18,311 nucleotides of DNA from Idiomarina sp. UBA6142 (GTDB lineage: Bacteria > Pseudomonadota > Gammaproteobacteria > Enterobacterales > Alteromonadaceae). Every line of letters begins with the position of its first letter. Position 1 is the stretch's first letter. The notes under the pieces were generated by a model. The model made no database searches, had not been told where the DNA came from, and saw only the letters and a list, made by a program, of their open reading frames with translations. Made by a program: the position numbers and the translations under genes. The DNA is taken from contig DIVC01000096.1 in the NCBI GenBank assembly GCA_002423905.1, forward strand, positions 2,967-21,277, in the 5' to 3' direction. Of this stretch, positions 7,691 to 15,676 are shown in pieces.

Positions 7691-7792
7691 TGGCGCACAG
7701 CACGGGCTGGAAAAAGCTGGAGTATAGGGCTTGATTCCTTTAAAGTTAGCCCCATCTTTTGCCTTAACCAATAAAACTTTTAGGGGAACACT

Positions 7793-8128
7793 ATGGATTT
7801 TCTGATTGCACCTGCATATGCACAAGCTGGCGCTGCACCACAAGGTGGCGGTATGGAATTGATTTTCATGCTGTTAATGTTCGGTTTGATCTTCTATTTC
7901 ATGATCTATCGGCCACAAGCTAAGCGCGTTAAGCAGCATCGTGAATTGATTTCAAGCGTCGCCAAAGGTGATGAAGTATTGATGAACGGTGGCATGGTTG
8001 GTCGTATCAGCAAGATCAGTGATGACAAAGATTTTATGGTATTGAGCTTGGCCGACAATATTGAAGTGATGGTACAGAAATCTGCTGTAACTGCCGTGCT
8101 TCCGAAAGGAACGATGAAATCTCTGTAA
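7793..8128 (+). CDS. yajC: Sec translocon accessory subunit YajC
   Basis: A 111-aa inner-membrane protein, the usual YajC length. A short periplasmic N-terminus rich in Ala/Gly (MDFLIAPAYAQAGAAPQGG) precedes one membrane helix at about 20-41. This is followed by the conserved YRPQAKRVKQHRELISSVAKGDEV and a small cytoplasmic beta domain (VLMNGGMVGRI). YajC associates with SecD and SecF in the holo-translocon, and also with AcrB in E. coli. AGGGGA at 7782-7787 supports the ATG. It is first in the operon. The usual upstream tgt (tRNA-guanine transglycosylase) is absent here; the gene instead has its own promoter region, divergent from the TRIC-type gene. Confidence 0.97.
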   Translation: MDFLIAPAYAQAGAAPQGGGMELIFMLLMFGLIFYFMIYRPQAKRVKQHRELISSVAKGDEVLMNGGMVGRISKISDDKDFMVLSLADNIEVMVQKSAVTAVLPKGTMKSL

Positions 8129-8148
8129 TCAAGAGATAAGGACTGCTC

Positions 8149-9996
8149 GTGTTAAATAAGTTTCCATTGTGGAAGAACTTACTGGTTATCTTTGTCATTG
8201 CGGTAGCAGCGCTGTATGCGTTGCCGAACCTGTATGGTGAAGATTACGCTGTCCAAGTTTCTGCAACCCGCACTACGACCATAGACAATGCTACGCTTAG
8301 ACAAGTCGAAAGCGCTTTACAAGAAGCGCAGATTCAACCTAAGTCGGTAGTGATTGACGGTGAACAAGTGTTGATTCGCGTGGTTAGCGACAGCGACCAA
8401 TTACAAGCCCGTGATGTGTTAATGGCGGCGTTGGGGAATCAATATATCGTCGCCTTGAACCTCGCAGCGGCTACTCCGGATTGGCTCGAAAGTATCGGTG
8501 CTGCGCCATTAAAGTTGGGTCTGGATTTGCGCGGTGGTGTGCATTTCTTGATGGAAGTGGACATGGCCGAAGCAGTTCGGAAAATTCAAGACCAGTTGCG
8601 TGATAGCATCCGCACTGAATTGCGAGATGAACGCATTCGTTATACTTCGGTCAATCGTGATGGCAATGACGTGGTGGTGGTATTACGCAGCGCAGAAGAC
8701 TTTGCTGCGGCCGATAGCTATCTAAACAATCGCTACGCAGGCTATAACGAGGTCACCGATAGCAATACCAATACCATTCGTTTGCGTATGACCGACACCA
8801 AGATACGCGAAACTCAAGATTACGCTATCTCGCAAAACGTTACCATTTTGCGTAACCGAGTCAATGAATTAGGGGTGGCGGAACCAATTGTCCAGCGTCA
8901 AGGCGCTGAGCGCATCGTGGTGCAACTACCGGGCGTGCAAGACACTGCGCGCGCCAAAGAAATTCTAGGCGCTACCGCAACCCTTGAGTTCCGTATGCTC
9001 GATTCCGATAACAGCGTTTCTGAAGCTGAGCGAGGCCGTGTTCCGTTTGGCTCGGAGTTATTTCCGAATCGTAATGGTGGCAACGCGCTACTTAGAGATG
9101 ATGTGATTTTAACCGGTGACCATATTGTTAATGCGAGCGCTGGCTTTGATGAATATCAGCGGCCGCAGGTGAGTATTTCGCTAGATGGCGCTGGTGGAGA
9201 CAAAATGTCGTTGGCAACTCGCGACAATGTGGGTAAACCGATGGCAACCTTGTTCATTGAATACAAGGCCACTGGCGACCGTGATGCCGACGGTAAACTG
9301 ATCTTTGAGCCGTTGGCAGAAGTGATCAACATCGCCACCATTAATTCGCGCTTAGGCAGTAGCTTCCGAATTACTGGCATCAGCTCACAACAAGAAGCGC
9401 AAAATCTTGCCTTGCTGTTGCGCGCGGGTGCATTGATTGCGCCGATTCAGATTGTCGAAGAACGCACCATTGGCCCGAGCTTAGGGCAAGAGAACATCAA
9501 CATGGGTATGCAGGCCATTATTTGGGGCTTTGTCATGGTGTTGGTGTTTATGATGATTTACTACCGCAAGTTTGGCTTGGTCGCGAATGCTGCTTTGGCT
9601 GCTAACTTAGTGTTGATTGTGGGTGTTATGTCAATGATTCCGGGCGCAACGTTAACGCTGCCGGGCATGGCTGGTATCGTCTTGACCGTTGGTATGGCGG
9701 TGGATGCGAACGTACTTATTTTTGAGCGAATACGGGAAGAAATAAAAGCCAAGCGCAGTCCACAACAGGCCATTCATCATGGTTATGACAGTGCCTTATC
9801 AACTATTGCCGATGCCAACATCACCACCCTGATTGCGGCAATCATTCTGTTTGCGGTTGGAACCGGTCCTATTAAAGGCTTCGCGGTCACTTTGGCCATT
9901 GGTATTATCACCTCTATGTTCACTGCTATTGTTGGCACTCGTGCGGTCGTTAATGCCGTTTGGGGTGGTAAACGCATTGATAAGTTGTCGGTGTAG
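8149..9996 (+). CDS. secD: Protein translocase subunit SecD
   Basis: A 615-aa polytopic membrane protein that works with SecF to pull exported proteins through SecYEG using the proton-motive force. There is one N-terminal helix (about 9-28). The large periplasmic region contains the [10 protein letters not shown] motif (124-133) and the P1 head/base (about 140-430). Helices 2-6 of the RND-like domain lie at about 455-605. [17 protein letters not shown] at 514-530 contains D519, the conserved membrane aspartate of the proton path, at the same number as in E. coli SecD, which is also 615 aa. The start is a GTG with AAGGA at 8138-8142, 6 nt upstream, and no competing ATG nearby. It lies 20 bp after yajC and 9 bp before secF. 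Confidence 0.98.
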   Translation: MLNKFPLWKNLLVIFVIAVAALYALPNLYGEDYAVQVSATRTTTIDNATLRQVESALQEAQIQPKSVVIDGEQVLIRVVSDSDQLQARDVLMAALGNQYIVALNLAAATPDWLESIGAAPLKLGLDLRGGVHFLMEVDMAEAVRKIQDQLRDSIRTELRDERIRYTSVNRDGNDVVVVLRSAEDFAAADSYLNNRYAGYNEVTDSNTNTIRLRMTDTKIRETQDYAISQNVTILRNRVNELGVAEPIVQRQGAERIVVQLPGVQDTARAKEILGATATLEFRMLDSDNSVSEAERGRVPFGSELFPNRNGGNALLRDDVILTGDHIVNASAGFDEYQRPQVSISLDGAGGDKMSLATRDNVGKPMATLFIEYKATGDRDADGKLIFEPLAEVINIATINSRLGSSFRITGISSQQEAQNLALLLRAGALIAPIQIVEERTIGPSLGQENINMGMQAIIWGFVMVLVFMMIYYRKFGLVANAALAANLVLIVGVMSMIPGATLTLPGMAGIVLTVGMAVDANVLIFERIREEIKAKRSPQQAIHHGYDSALSTIADANITTLIAAIILFAVGTGPIKGFAVTLAIGIITSMFTAIVGTRAVVNAVWGGKRIDKLSV

Positions 9997-10005
9997 GAGG
10001 CCAAC

Positions 10006-10953
10006 ATGCATGAATTAATCAAGACAGACAAAACCATTCGGTTTATGCACTATCGCATTCCAGCGTTGATTTTTAGTGCGTTGTTAGTAATCGCATCGAT
10101 TAGTTCGTTAGCGGTTAATAAGCTCAATTGGGGTCTCGACTTCACTGGCGGGACAGTGATTGAATTAGGCTATCAGCAAAACGCTGATTTAAGCCAAATT
10201 CGCTCAGTACTCGAACAAAATGGCTACCCCTCGGCAGTGGTGCAGAACTTCGGTACCCAACGTGATGTACTGATTCGTATCGATGCGGTGGAAGGTGTCA
10301 ATGCTCAGCAAACCGGTGATAAAATCGTCGCCATGATGCGCGCTAATAGCGCGGATCAGGTCGATTTGCGCCGCAGCGAGTTTGTCAGTGCCAGTGTTGG
10401 TGACGAATTGGCCGAGCAGGGCGGTTTAGCATTATTAACCGCACTGATTTGTATCCTCATCTATATCGCTATTCGTTTTGAATGGCGTTTAGCATTGGGT
10501 GCTGTAGGCGCCTTAGCTCATGACGTAATAATCACCCTAGGTTTATTCTCGTTTTTGCAACTGGAGTTTGATCTTACTGTACTAGCGGCATTGCTAGCCG
10601 TGATTGGTTACTCCATTAACGATACCGTGGTGGTTTGTGACCGTATTCGGGAGAACTTCTTAAAGTTCCGCAAATATACGAGTGAAGAAGTCATAAACGG
10701 CGCCATTACCGACACCATGAGTCGTACGGTCATTACGTCGTTAACCACCGTATTAGTGTTACTGGCGCTATTCTTCTTGGGTGGTCAATTGATCCATGGC
10801 TTTGCTACTGCGCTATTATTTGGGGTCTTTATCGGTACCTACTCATCCATCTTTATTGCTAGTAACCTAGCATTTATGTTGGGAATTAGTCGTGAAGATT
10901 TACTCCCGCCGGAAATCGAAAAAGAAGGCGAAGATCTCGACCCACTTCCATAA
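10006..10953 (+). CDS. secF: Protein translocase subunit SecF
   Basis: A 315-aa partner of SecD. Six membrane helices are expected: one at about 17-38, then five at about 138-295. Conserved motifs are WGLDFTGGTVIELGY (42-56), FEWRLALGAVGALAHDV (158-174) and GYSINDTVVVCDRIREN (201-217). D206 lies in the membrane motif tied to proton movement. The C-terminus is acidic (EIEKEGEDLDPLP). An excellent GGAGG at 9996-10000 overlaps the secD stop codon and sits 5 nt before the ATG, so the two subunits are probably translated in balance. Confidence 0.98.
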   Translation: MHELIKTDKTIRFMHYRIPALIFSALLVIASISSLAVNKLNWGLDFTGGTVIELGYQQNADLSQIRSVLEQNGYPSAVVQNFGTQRDVLIRIDAVEGVNAQQTGDKIVAMMRANSADQVDLRRSEFVSASVGDELAEQGGLALLTALICILIYIAIRFEWRLALGAVGALAHDVIITLGLFSFLQLEFDLTVLAALLAVIGYSINDTVVVCDRIRENFLKFRKYTSEEVINGAITDTMSRTVITSLTTVLVLLALFFLGGQLIHGFATALLFGVFIGTYSSIFIASNLAFMLGISREDLLPPEIEKEGEDLDPLP

Positions 10954-10971
10954 CCGTCAAGGGGGTATGAC

Positions 10972-11751
10972 ATGCTGGTAGTATTATCTCCCGCGAAAAA
11001 TCTAGACTATGAGAGTCCGCTGCCAACAGCGGACTTTTCCCAGCCGCGGATGCTAGACCAAGCGCAGCAACTGGTAGATGTTGCTAAACAACTAACGCCT
11101 GCTGATTTAAGTCAGCTGATGCATATCAGTGATAAATTAGCTGGTCTTAATACTGCGCGTTTCCAAAGCTGGCAACAGCCGTTTACCGCTGATAATGCGC
11201 GGCCGGCGATGTATGCTTTTGCTGGCGACGTGTATACTGGCTTAGCTGCGGAAAAATTTTGCAGCCAAGCTATTTACTACGCACAGGAACATTTACGCAT
11301 ATTGTCAGGTCTATATGGTGTACTACGGCCACTTGATCTGATGCAGCCATACCGGCTTGAAATGGGAACGAGCTTAGTAACAGAGCAAGGCAAGAATCTT
11401 TATGAATTTTGGGGATCACAAATTACTGAACAGTTGAATAAAGATTTAGCTGCTATTGGTAGTGAAGTACTGGTTAATTTAGCCTCAAATGAGTATTTTA
11501 GTAGTGTGAAGACGCGTCATCTCAAGGCTCAAGTCATCACGCCAGTGTTTAAAGACGAGAAAAATGGTCAATTCAAGGTGATCAGTTTTTGGGCTAAAAA
11601 GGCCCGTGGTGCTATGGCTCGCTATATCATCAATGAGCAGGTCAGCAGTGTCGGTGCATTACAACAATTTAATAGCGGTGGTTACCGCTTCGAACCAAAC
11701 CAATCAACGGCAACTGAATTAGTTTTTTGCCGTGCTGAACGGGATCAATAA
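10972..11751 (+). CDS. yaaA: Peroxide stress protein YaaA (UPF0246)
   Basis: A 259-aa soluble protein, nearly the length of E. coli YaaA (258 aa). The N-terminal signature [17 protein letters not shown] is diagnostic. Other family motifs are [26 protein letters not shown] [47 protein letters not shown] and [18 protein letters not shown]. In E. coli, YaaA is induced through OxyR and lowers intracellular free iron during peroxide stress; its biochemistry is unsettled. AGGGGG lies just upstream of the ATG, 18 bp after secF, so it is probably read from the sec operon. I see no OxyR site in the short gap, so peroxide induction from its own promoter is not supported here. Confidence 0.97.
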   Translation: MLVVLSPAKNLDYESPLPTADFSQPRMLDQAQQLVDVAKQLTPADLSQLMHISDKLAGLNTARFQSWQQPFTADNARPAMYAFAGDVYTGLAAEKFCSQAIYYAQEHLRILSGLYGVLRPLDLMQPYRLEMGTSLVTEQGKNLYEFWGSQITEQLNKDLAAIGSEVLVNLASNEYFSSVKTRHLKAQVITPVFKDEKNGQFKVISFWAKKARGAMARYIINEQVSSVGALQQFNSGGYRFEPNQSTATELVFCRAERDQ

Positions 11752-11769
11752 TTACGACGGGAGTATTGA

Positions 11770-12600
11770 ATGACTGACCTATATCGTGATGAGCCACCAG
11801 CGGCATCTGGTAACACTAAACTCATCCTTACTATTGCCATTGTTATCGCCCTTGCGGCAACCGTAATTGCATGGCTATGGGTCAATCAGCAAAGCTCTGA
11901 ACCGACTCAGATTGAATTACCGAAACGCGTTGAAGTGATCGAACCAGAGCAACCGCAGCCTGAGGACCCGATGCCGCAAGAGCTGCCTGAAACGGTTGAA
12001 CTTGAAGTGGCTGAAGAGCAGGTGATATTACCCGAACTTGCTGCCAGTACCGAGGATGTCTTGCAGCAATTAAAGCTCGCAGAGCAAGACACGAGTGTGC
12101 TCACCAGTAGTGAGCTTATTCGTGATGCAGTGGTGTTTATCGACAACCTGCGCAATGGCTTGGTGGTTCGCGATAAAGCTGGTGTCGAGGGTCCTCGCAA
12201 TGCGTTTCGTGTGCTCGAGCAAAATGGCAAGCTATACATAGACCCACGTAGCTATGATCGCTATAACACCCTTGTTGATTGGTTTGTTAGCCTAGACACT
12301 GAGGTATTGGTTGCGATGATGGAGCGCTATCGCCCGCTTATCGCAGCTGCATTGGCAGAAATTGGTTACCTAGATACTAGCCCAGAGCAGGTATTAATCG
12401 AGGCGATAGCCTTATTGAACGGCACCCCAGCGGTGGGAACGGTGGTAGAGCTGACCGATGATACAGTGATGTATCGCTTTACCGACCCAGCGTTGGAGGC
12501 ACTACCGGCTGCACAAAAGCAAATGTTACGTCTTGGGCCAGACAATATTCGCCGAGTGAAGCTTAAGCTTAGTGCAATACAAACTGCTATTGCACCCTAG
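11770..12600 (+). CDS. Membrane-anchored DUF3014-type protein of unknown function
   Basis: A 276-aa protein with a short cytoplasmic N-terminus, one membrane helix at about 17-38 and a Pro/Glu-rich spacer at about 43-90 (repeated EPEQPQPEDP-like runs). The remaining globular domain, about 91-276, should be periplasmic. Features visible there are SELIRDAVVFIDNLRNG, AFRVLEQNGKLYIDPRSYDRYNTL and DWFVSLDTE. I recognise this layout as DUF3014, a family found in Gammaproteobacteria without known activity; this is memory, not a search. No catalytic motif is evident. GGGAG lies 18-bp downstream of yaaA, directly ahead of the ATG. The next gene starts at or within 12 bp of its stop codon, so this gene and the acyltransferase are likely co-translated. 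A role in the envelope is an inference from topology and neighbours. Confidence 0.85.
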   Translation: MTDLYRDEPPAASGNTKLILTIAIVIALAATVIAWLWVNQQSSEPTQIELPKRVEVIEPEQPQPEDPMPQELPETVELEVAEEQVILPELAASTEDVLQQLKLAEQDTSVLTSSELIRDAVVFIDNLRNGLVVRDKAGVEGPRNAFRVLEQNGKLYIDPRSYDRYNTLVDWFVSLDTEVLVAMMERYRPLIAAALAEIGYLDTSPEQVLIEAIALLNGTPAVGTVVELTDDTVMYRFTDPALEALPAAQKQMLRLGPDNIRRVKLKLSAIQTAIAP

Positions 12601-12612
12601 GTGTCCCGCATT

Positions 12613-13218
12613 ATGAGCCATATCAATGCGGTAATTCCCGAGCATTTGCGTGGTCCGTTCCCAACCCGTGGCAATCGATTTAGCCGCTGGGTAGGTCGGG
12701 TTGGTATGCGAGTGCTCGGCGGCTGGCGGGTTGTTGGTGAATTACCACAAACCCGCCAAGCTATTATTCCAGTTGCACCACATACTTCAAATTGGGATTT
12801 CTTTGTCGGCGTCTTCGTAAAGCTTGCGCTGGGTATGAAGCTCTCCTTTCTTGGTAAGCACACTATTTTTCGTTTTCCGGTACGCGGTCTGTTGATTTGG
12901 CTCGGTGGTATTCCGCTCAACCGTGGTTCTGCGCAAGGAGTGGTGGCGCAAATGGTAGAAGAGTTCAAGCAACGCGATGAGCTCATGCTGGCGCTGTCGC
13001 CCGAAGGCACGCGTAAGAAAGTTGATGAATGGCGCAAAGGCTTCCTGCACATCGCCAAAGCAACTGGAGTGCCGGTGGTACCCATTGCGCTGGATTTCTC
13101 TCGCAAGGTATTAGAAATACGCCCGCCGATGATTATAACTGGCGATATCGATGAGGAATTACAGCGGGTCAAAGCCGAGTTGGCCCATGCGGTCGGTAAG
13201 AAACCGCAGAATGCCTGA
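12613..13218 (+). CDS. PlsC-like 1-acylglycerol-phosphate acyltransferase family protein
   Basis: A 201-aa acyltransferase of the PlsC superfamily, which transfers fatty acyl groups to lysophospholipid-type acceptors at the inner membrane. Visible motifs are block I PHTSNWDF with the HX4D pair H57 and D62, block II around IPLNRGS (100-106), block III SPEGTRKK with E131-G132-T133-R134, and block IV VPVVPIAL (153-160). It is shorter than classic PlsC (about 245 aa) and has no clear N-terminal membrane helix, so it may be a variant with another acceptor. A GTG at 12601 directly after the previous stop codon would add four residues. I prefer the ATG at 12613 because AGGTG at 12599-12603 sits 9 nt before it and nothing precedes the GTG. 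It ends the sec-yaaA run. Confidence 0.9.
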   Translation: MSHINAVIPEHLRGPFPTRGNRFSRWVGRVGMRVLGGWRVVGELPQTRQAIIPVAPHTSNWDFFVGVFVKLALGMKLSFLGKHTIFRFPVRGLLIWLGGIPLNRGSAQGVVAQMVEEFKQRDELMLALSPEGTRKKVDEWRKGFLHIAKATGVPVVPIALDFSRKVLEIRPPMIITGDIDEELQRVKAELAHAVGKKPQNA

Positions 13219-13230
13219 TCGATAAATGTG

Positions 13231-13245
13231 TGCTATTATCGCGCG
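13231..13245 (+). promoter_or_regulatory. Extended -10 promoter of ribH-nusB-thiL-pgpA
   Basis: TGCTATTAT at 13231-13239 is an extended -10 (TGC before TATTAT), followed by the GC-rich discriminator CGCGCG at 13240-13245. There is no convincing -35. It closely resembles the promoter upstream of yajC. The 5' leader would be about 35 nt, too short for an FMN riboswitch. Confidence 0.6.
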
Positions 13246-13280
13246 AAATTTAGCGTAGCTCGTTATGAAGGATAGCTTCC

Positions 13281-13751
13281 ATGAAAATTATTGAAGGCGG
13301 TATTGCCGCACCAGGTAAAAAGTTCGCGTTAGTGGTATCACGTTTTAACCACTTTGTGGTGGACAGTTTACAAGCTGGCGCAATTCAAGCGCTGCAGCAA
13401 TACGGTCAAGTCAGCGCCAATGATATCACCGTAGTTAAAGTACCTGGTGCTTATGAAATCCCATTGGCGGCGCAAACTCTCGCTGCCAGCGGTGATTACC
13501 ACGCCATTATCGCGTTGGGCGCAGTGATTCGCGGTGCTACCCCACATTTTGATTTTGTCGCTGGTGAGTGTAATAGCGGTTTGAGCCGAGTTGGTCATCA
13601 ATACGGAATTCCAGTTGCCAATGGTGTGATTACCACTGACACCATTGAACAGGCCATCGAACGCAGCGGCAGCAAAGCTGGCAACAAAGGTGCTGAAGCG
13701 GCAGTGACGGCGCTTGAAATGGTCAATTTGCTTGCACAGTTAAAAGGTTAA
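13281..13751 (+). CDS. ribH: 6,7-dimethyl-8-ribityllumazine synthase
   Basis: A 156-aa enzyme of riboflavin synthesis that condenses 5-amino-6-ribitylaminouracil with 3,4-dihydroxy-2-butanone 4-phosphate. It contains [10 protein letters not shown] with the stacking aromatic F22, [11 protein letters not shown] (54-64) and [14 protein letters not shown] with the catalytic histidine H89. [20 protein letters not shown] and [10 protein letters not shown] include the phosphate-binding arginine R128. Length is as in E. coli RibE (156 aa). A GAAGGA-type Shine-Dalgarno lies at about 13266-13272. The gene heads a four-gene run with nusB 4 bp downstream. The other riboflavin genes (ribD, riboflavin synthase, ribBA), which often precede it in Gammaproteobacteria, are not adjacent here. 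Confidence 0.98.
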   Translation: MKIIEGGIAAPGKKFALVVSRFNHFVVDSLQAGAIQALQQYGQVSANDITVVKVPGAYEIPLAAQTLAASGDYHAIIALGAVIRGATPHFDFVAGECNSGLSRVGHQYGIPVANGVITTDTIEQAIERSGSKAGNKGAEAAVTALEMVNLLAQLKG

Positions 13752-13755
13752 TGGC

Positions 13756-14175
13756 ATGAAACCAGCAGCACGTCGTAAAGCTCGTAAACTGGCGGTGCAA
13801 GCCATTTATTCATGGCAGCTATCACACAACAGTATGAGTGATATCGAAGCCCAGTTTCTTACCGATAACGATACTAGCAAGACCGACGTCGATTATTTCT
13901 TGGCCTTGGTGCGCGGCGTTGCCGGCCAATCATCAACACTTGATGTGGCGATTGAACCTTTCCTTGACCGCCCACTGAACGACCTCGATCATATCGAGCA
14001 TGCAGTGTTGCGATTAGCCGCTTTTGAACTTCGTGACCGTTTAGATGTTCCCTATAAAGTAGCGATCAACGAAGCGATTGAATTGGCAAAAGCATTTGGT
14101 GCCGATGATAGTCATCGTTTCGTTAACGGTGTACTTGATAAAGCCATCCCGAGTTTGCGCCCATCGCGTAAATAA
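13756..14175 (+). CDS. nusB: Transcription antitermination factor NusB
   Basis: A 139-aa all-helical RNA-binding protein, the same length as in E. coli. With NusE (ribosomal protein S10) it binds boxA RNA in rRNA leaders and helps antitermination and rRNA folding. The basic N-terminal [20 protein letters not shown] is the boxA-binding start typical of NusB. The C-terminal half carries [16 protein letters not shown] [53 protein letters not shown] within the end of ribH serves as Shine-Dalgarno, so the two genes are translationally linked. Confidence 0.98.
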   Translation: MKPAARRKARKLAVQAIYSWQLSHNSMSDIEAQFLTDNDTSKTDVDYFLALVRGVAGQSSTLDVAIEPFLDRPLNDLDHIEHAVLRLAAFELRDRLDVPYKVAINEAIELAKAFGADDSHRFVNGVLDKAIPSLRPSRK

Positions 14176-14192
14176 CCAACACGAGGCCAGTC

Positions 14193-15197
14193 ATGGCATT
14201 CGGTGAATTTGATCTGATTGATAGCTATTTCACCCATCGACAGCACCACCGCAGCGATGTCGTGCTCGGTATTGGCGATGACGGCGCCGTACTCAAATGC
14301 CCGGAGCGGTCTGAATTAGTCGTGGTCACTGACACAATGGTCGCCGGTGTGCATTTTGATCAACACACCCCAGCGCGAGCCATCGGTCACAAAATCGTTG
14401 CGGTCAATTTAAGTGATCTTGCTGCTATGGGTGCCGAGCCCGCTTGGATCAGCCTCGCCCTGACGATACCCGAGATTGATCACGAGTGGTTGACTAGTTT
14501 CTCCCAAGGATTGCGCGATATTTGCGATTACTATGGCTGTCAGTTGATTGGTGGTGATACCACGCAAGGGCCATTGACAGTAACGGTTACCGCCCACGGC
14601 TGGCTTCCGCAAGGTAGCGCCATTCGTCGCGATGGCGCCAAGCCCGGTGATTGGCTCTTTGTAAGTGGTGCCTTGGGTGATGCGGGGCTGGCATTAGCTA
14701 CCCAGAAAAAGCAGCTACGGGTGTCGGATGAACACTACCTGCGGGCTCGTGATCGGCTCTATATGCCATCACCGCAAGTGGCGTTAGGTCAATCGCTGCG
14801 TGGCATCGCCAGTAGTGCTATTGATATTTCAGACGGTCTGATAGCCGATTTACAGCATGTCTTGAAAGCCTCTCATGTTGGCGCCCGGCTCAGTCTGCAG
14901 GAGATACCGCTGTCACTTGCCATGACTGAAAGCGTCAATCAGCAGCAAGCAATTACGTTGGCATTAACTAGCGGTGACGACTACGAACTATGTTTTACCG
15001 TGCCTGAATCGCGGCGCGGCGTTTTAGATACCTTGTTAGCACGCAGTGCCAGTAAGCCTATCTGTATAGGGCGCATTACCAGTGAACCCGGCAAGCTCAA
15101 ATTAGAGCTCGATGGTGAACCATGGCAACTCACACAAGCTTCTGGTTACCAACATTTCAGCACCGAAATCGAACTAAACAGTAACGAGCACGAGTAA
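14193..15197 (+). CDS. thiL: Thiamine-monophosphate kinase
   Basis: A 334-aa ATP-dependent kinase that converts thiamine phosphate to the cofactor thiamine diphosphate. It belongs to the PurM/AIR-synthase-like fold. Motifs in order are EFDLIDSYF, LGIGDDGAVL (Mg/ATP-binding D29-D30), VVTDTMVAGVHF (D47), VAVNLSDLAAMGAEPAW (70-85), LIGGDTTQGPLTVTVTAHG (118-136) and the C-terminal ISDGLIADLQH, then TSGDDYELCFTVP. The length slightly exceeds E. coli ThiL (325 aa). GAGG precedes the ATG. The stop codon overlaps the pgpA start by one base (TAATG), so the two are coupled. Confidence 0.97.
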   Translation: MAFGEFDLIDSYFTHRQHHRSDVVLGIGDDGAVLKCPERSELVVVTDTMVAGVHFDQHTPARAIGHKIVAVNLSDLAAMGAEPAWISLALTIPEIDHEWLTSFSQGLRDICDYYGCQLIGGDTTQGPLTVTVTAHGWLPQGSAIRRDGAKPGDWLFVSGALGDAGLALATQKKQLRVSDEHYLRARDRLYMPSPQVALGQSLRGIASSAIDISDGLIADLQHVLKASHVGARLSLQEIPLSLAMTESVNQQQAITLALTSGDDYELCFTVPESRRGVLDTLLARSASKPICIGRITSEPGKLKLELDGEPWQLTQASGYQHFSTEIELNSNEHE

Positions 15198-15676
15198 TGA
15201 AAAAAAGCCATTTGTTGCGCAACCCGATTCATTTGTTGGCTGTCGGCTTTGGCTCAGGTTTGGCACCCAAAGCACCCGGTACGTTCGGTACTTTGGCGGC
15301 CATTCCATTGGTCTGGTTAGCACAACAAAGCGGCAATGTGGGATACCTAGTGCTGACTTTGCTGGTGGTCATTGCGGGTATTGGTATTTGTAGTTATACC
15401 GCCAAGGCCATGGGTGAGCACGATAGTCCAGCCATTGTGTGGGACGAAATTGCTGGGTATATGGTGGCCTTCATTGGCTTGCCGTGGAGCTGGCAAAATC
15501 TAGTGCTAGCATTTGTACTGTTCCGGCTGTTGGACATTACCAAACCAGGCCCGATCGGTTGGTGTGATCGCAAGTTACAGGGTGGTTTGGGGATCATGGC
15601 CGATGATGTAGTCGCTGGGGTGGCGACTGGTTTAACGCTGCAGCTTGGCTACGTAATTCTGAATTTGTTCCACTAA
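15197..15676 (+). CDS. pgpA: Phosphatidylglycerophosphatase A
   Basis: A 159-aa inner-membrane phosphatase that makes phosphatidylglycerol from phosphatidylglycerophosphate. The family motifs are visible: [22 protein letters not shown] near the N-terminus, [16 protein letters not shown] in the middle and [33 protein letters not shown] towards the end, with acidic residues for metal binding. Three or four membrane helices are expected. It is slightly shorter than E. coli PgpA (172 aa). It is the last gene of the ribH run and runs convergently into dxs: its final 45 bp are also the 3' end of dxs on the other strand. No intrinsic terminator is visible at this junction. Confidence 0.97.
   Translation: MKKSHLLRNPIHLLAVGFGSGLAPKAPGTFGTLAAIPLVWLAQQSGNVGYLVLTLLVVIAGIGICSYTAKAMGEHDSPAIVWDEIAGYMVAFIGLPWSWQNLVLAFVLFRLLDITKPGPIGWCDRKLQGGLGIMADDVVAGVATGLTLQLGYVILNLFH

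Noticed and set aside
12601..12612. GTG start at 12601 for the acyltransferase
   Set aside because: No ribosome-binding site precedes it, while AGGTG is well placed for the ATG at 12613. A difference of four residues has no effect on function.
12597..13172. 191-codon minus-strand ORF antisense to the acyltransferase
   Set aside because: The sense frame carries all PlsC motifs; the antisense protein is low-complexity Ser/Arg/Pro sequence with no recognisable domain.
13219..13280. FMN riboswitch ahead of ribH
   Set aside because: The region between the acyltransferase and ribH is only 62 bp and contains a promoter; the multi-helix FMN element needs more than 100 nt and none of its conserved segments is visible.
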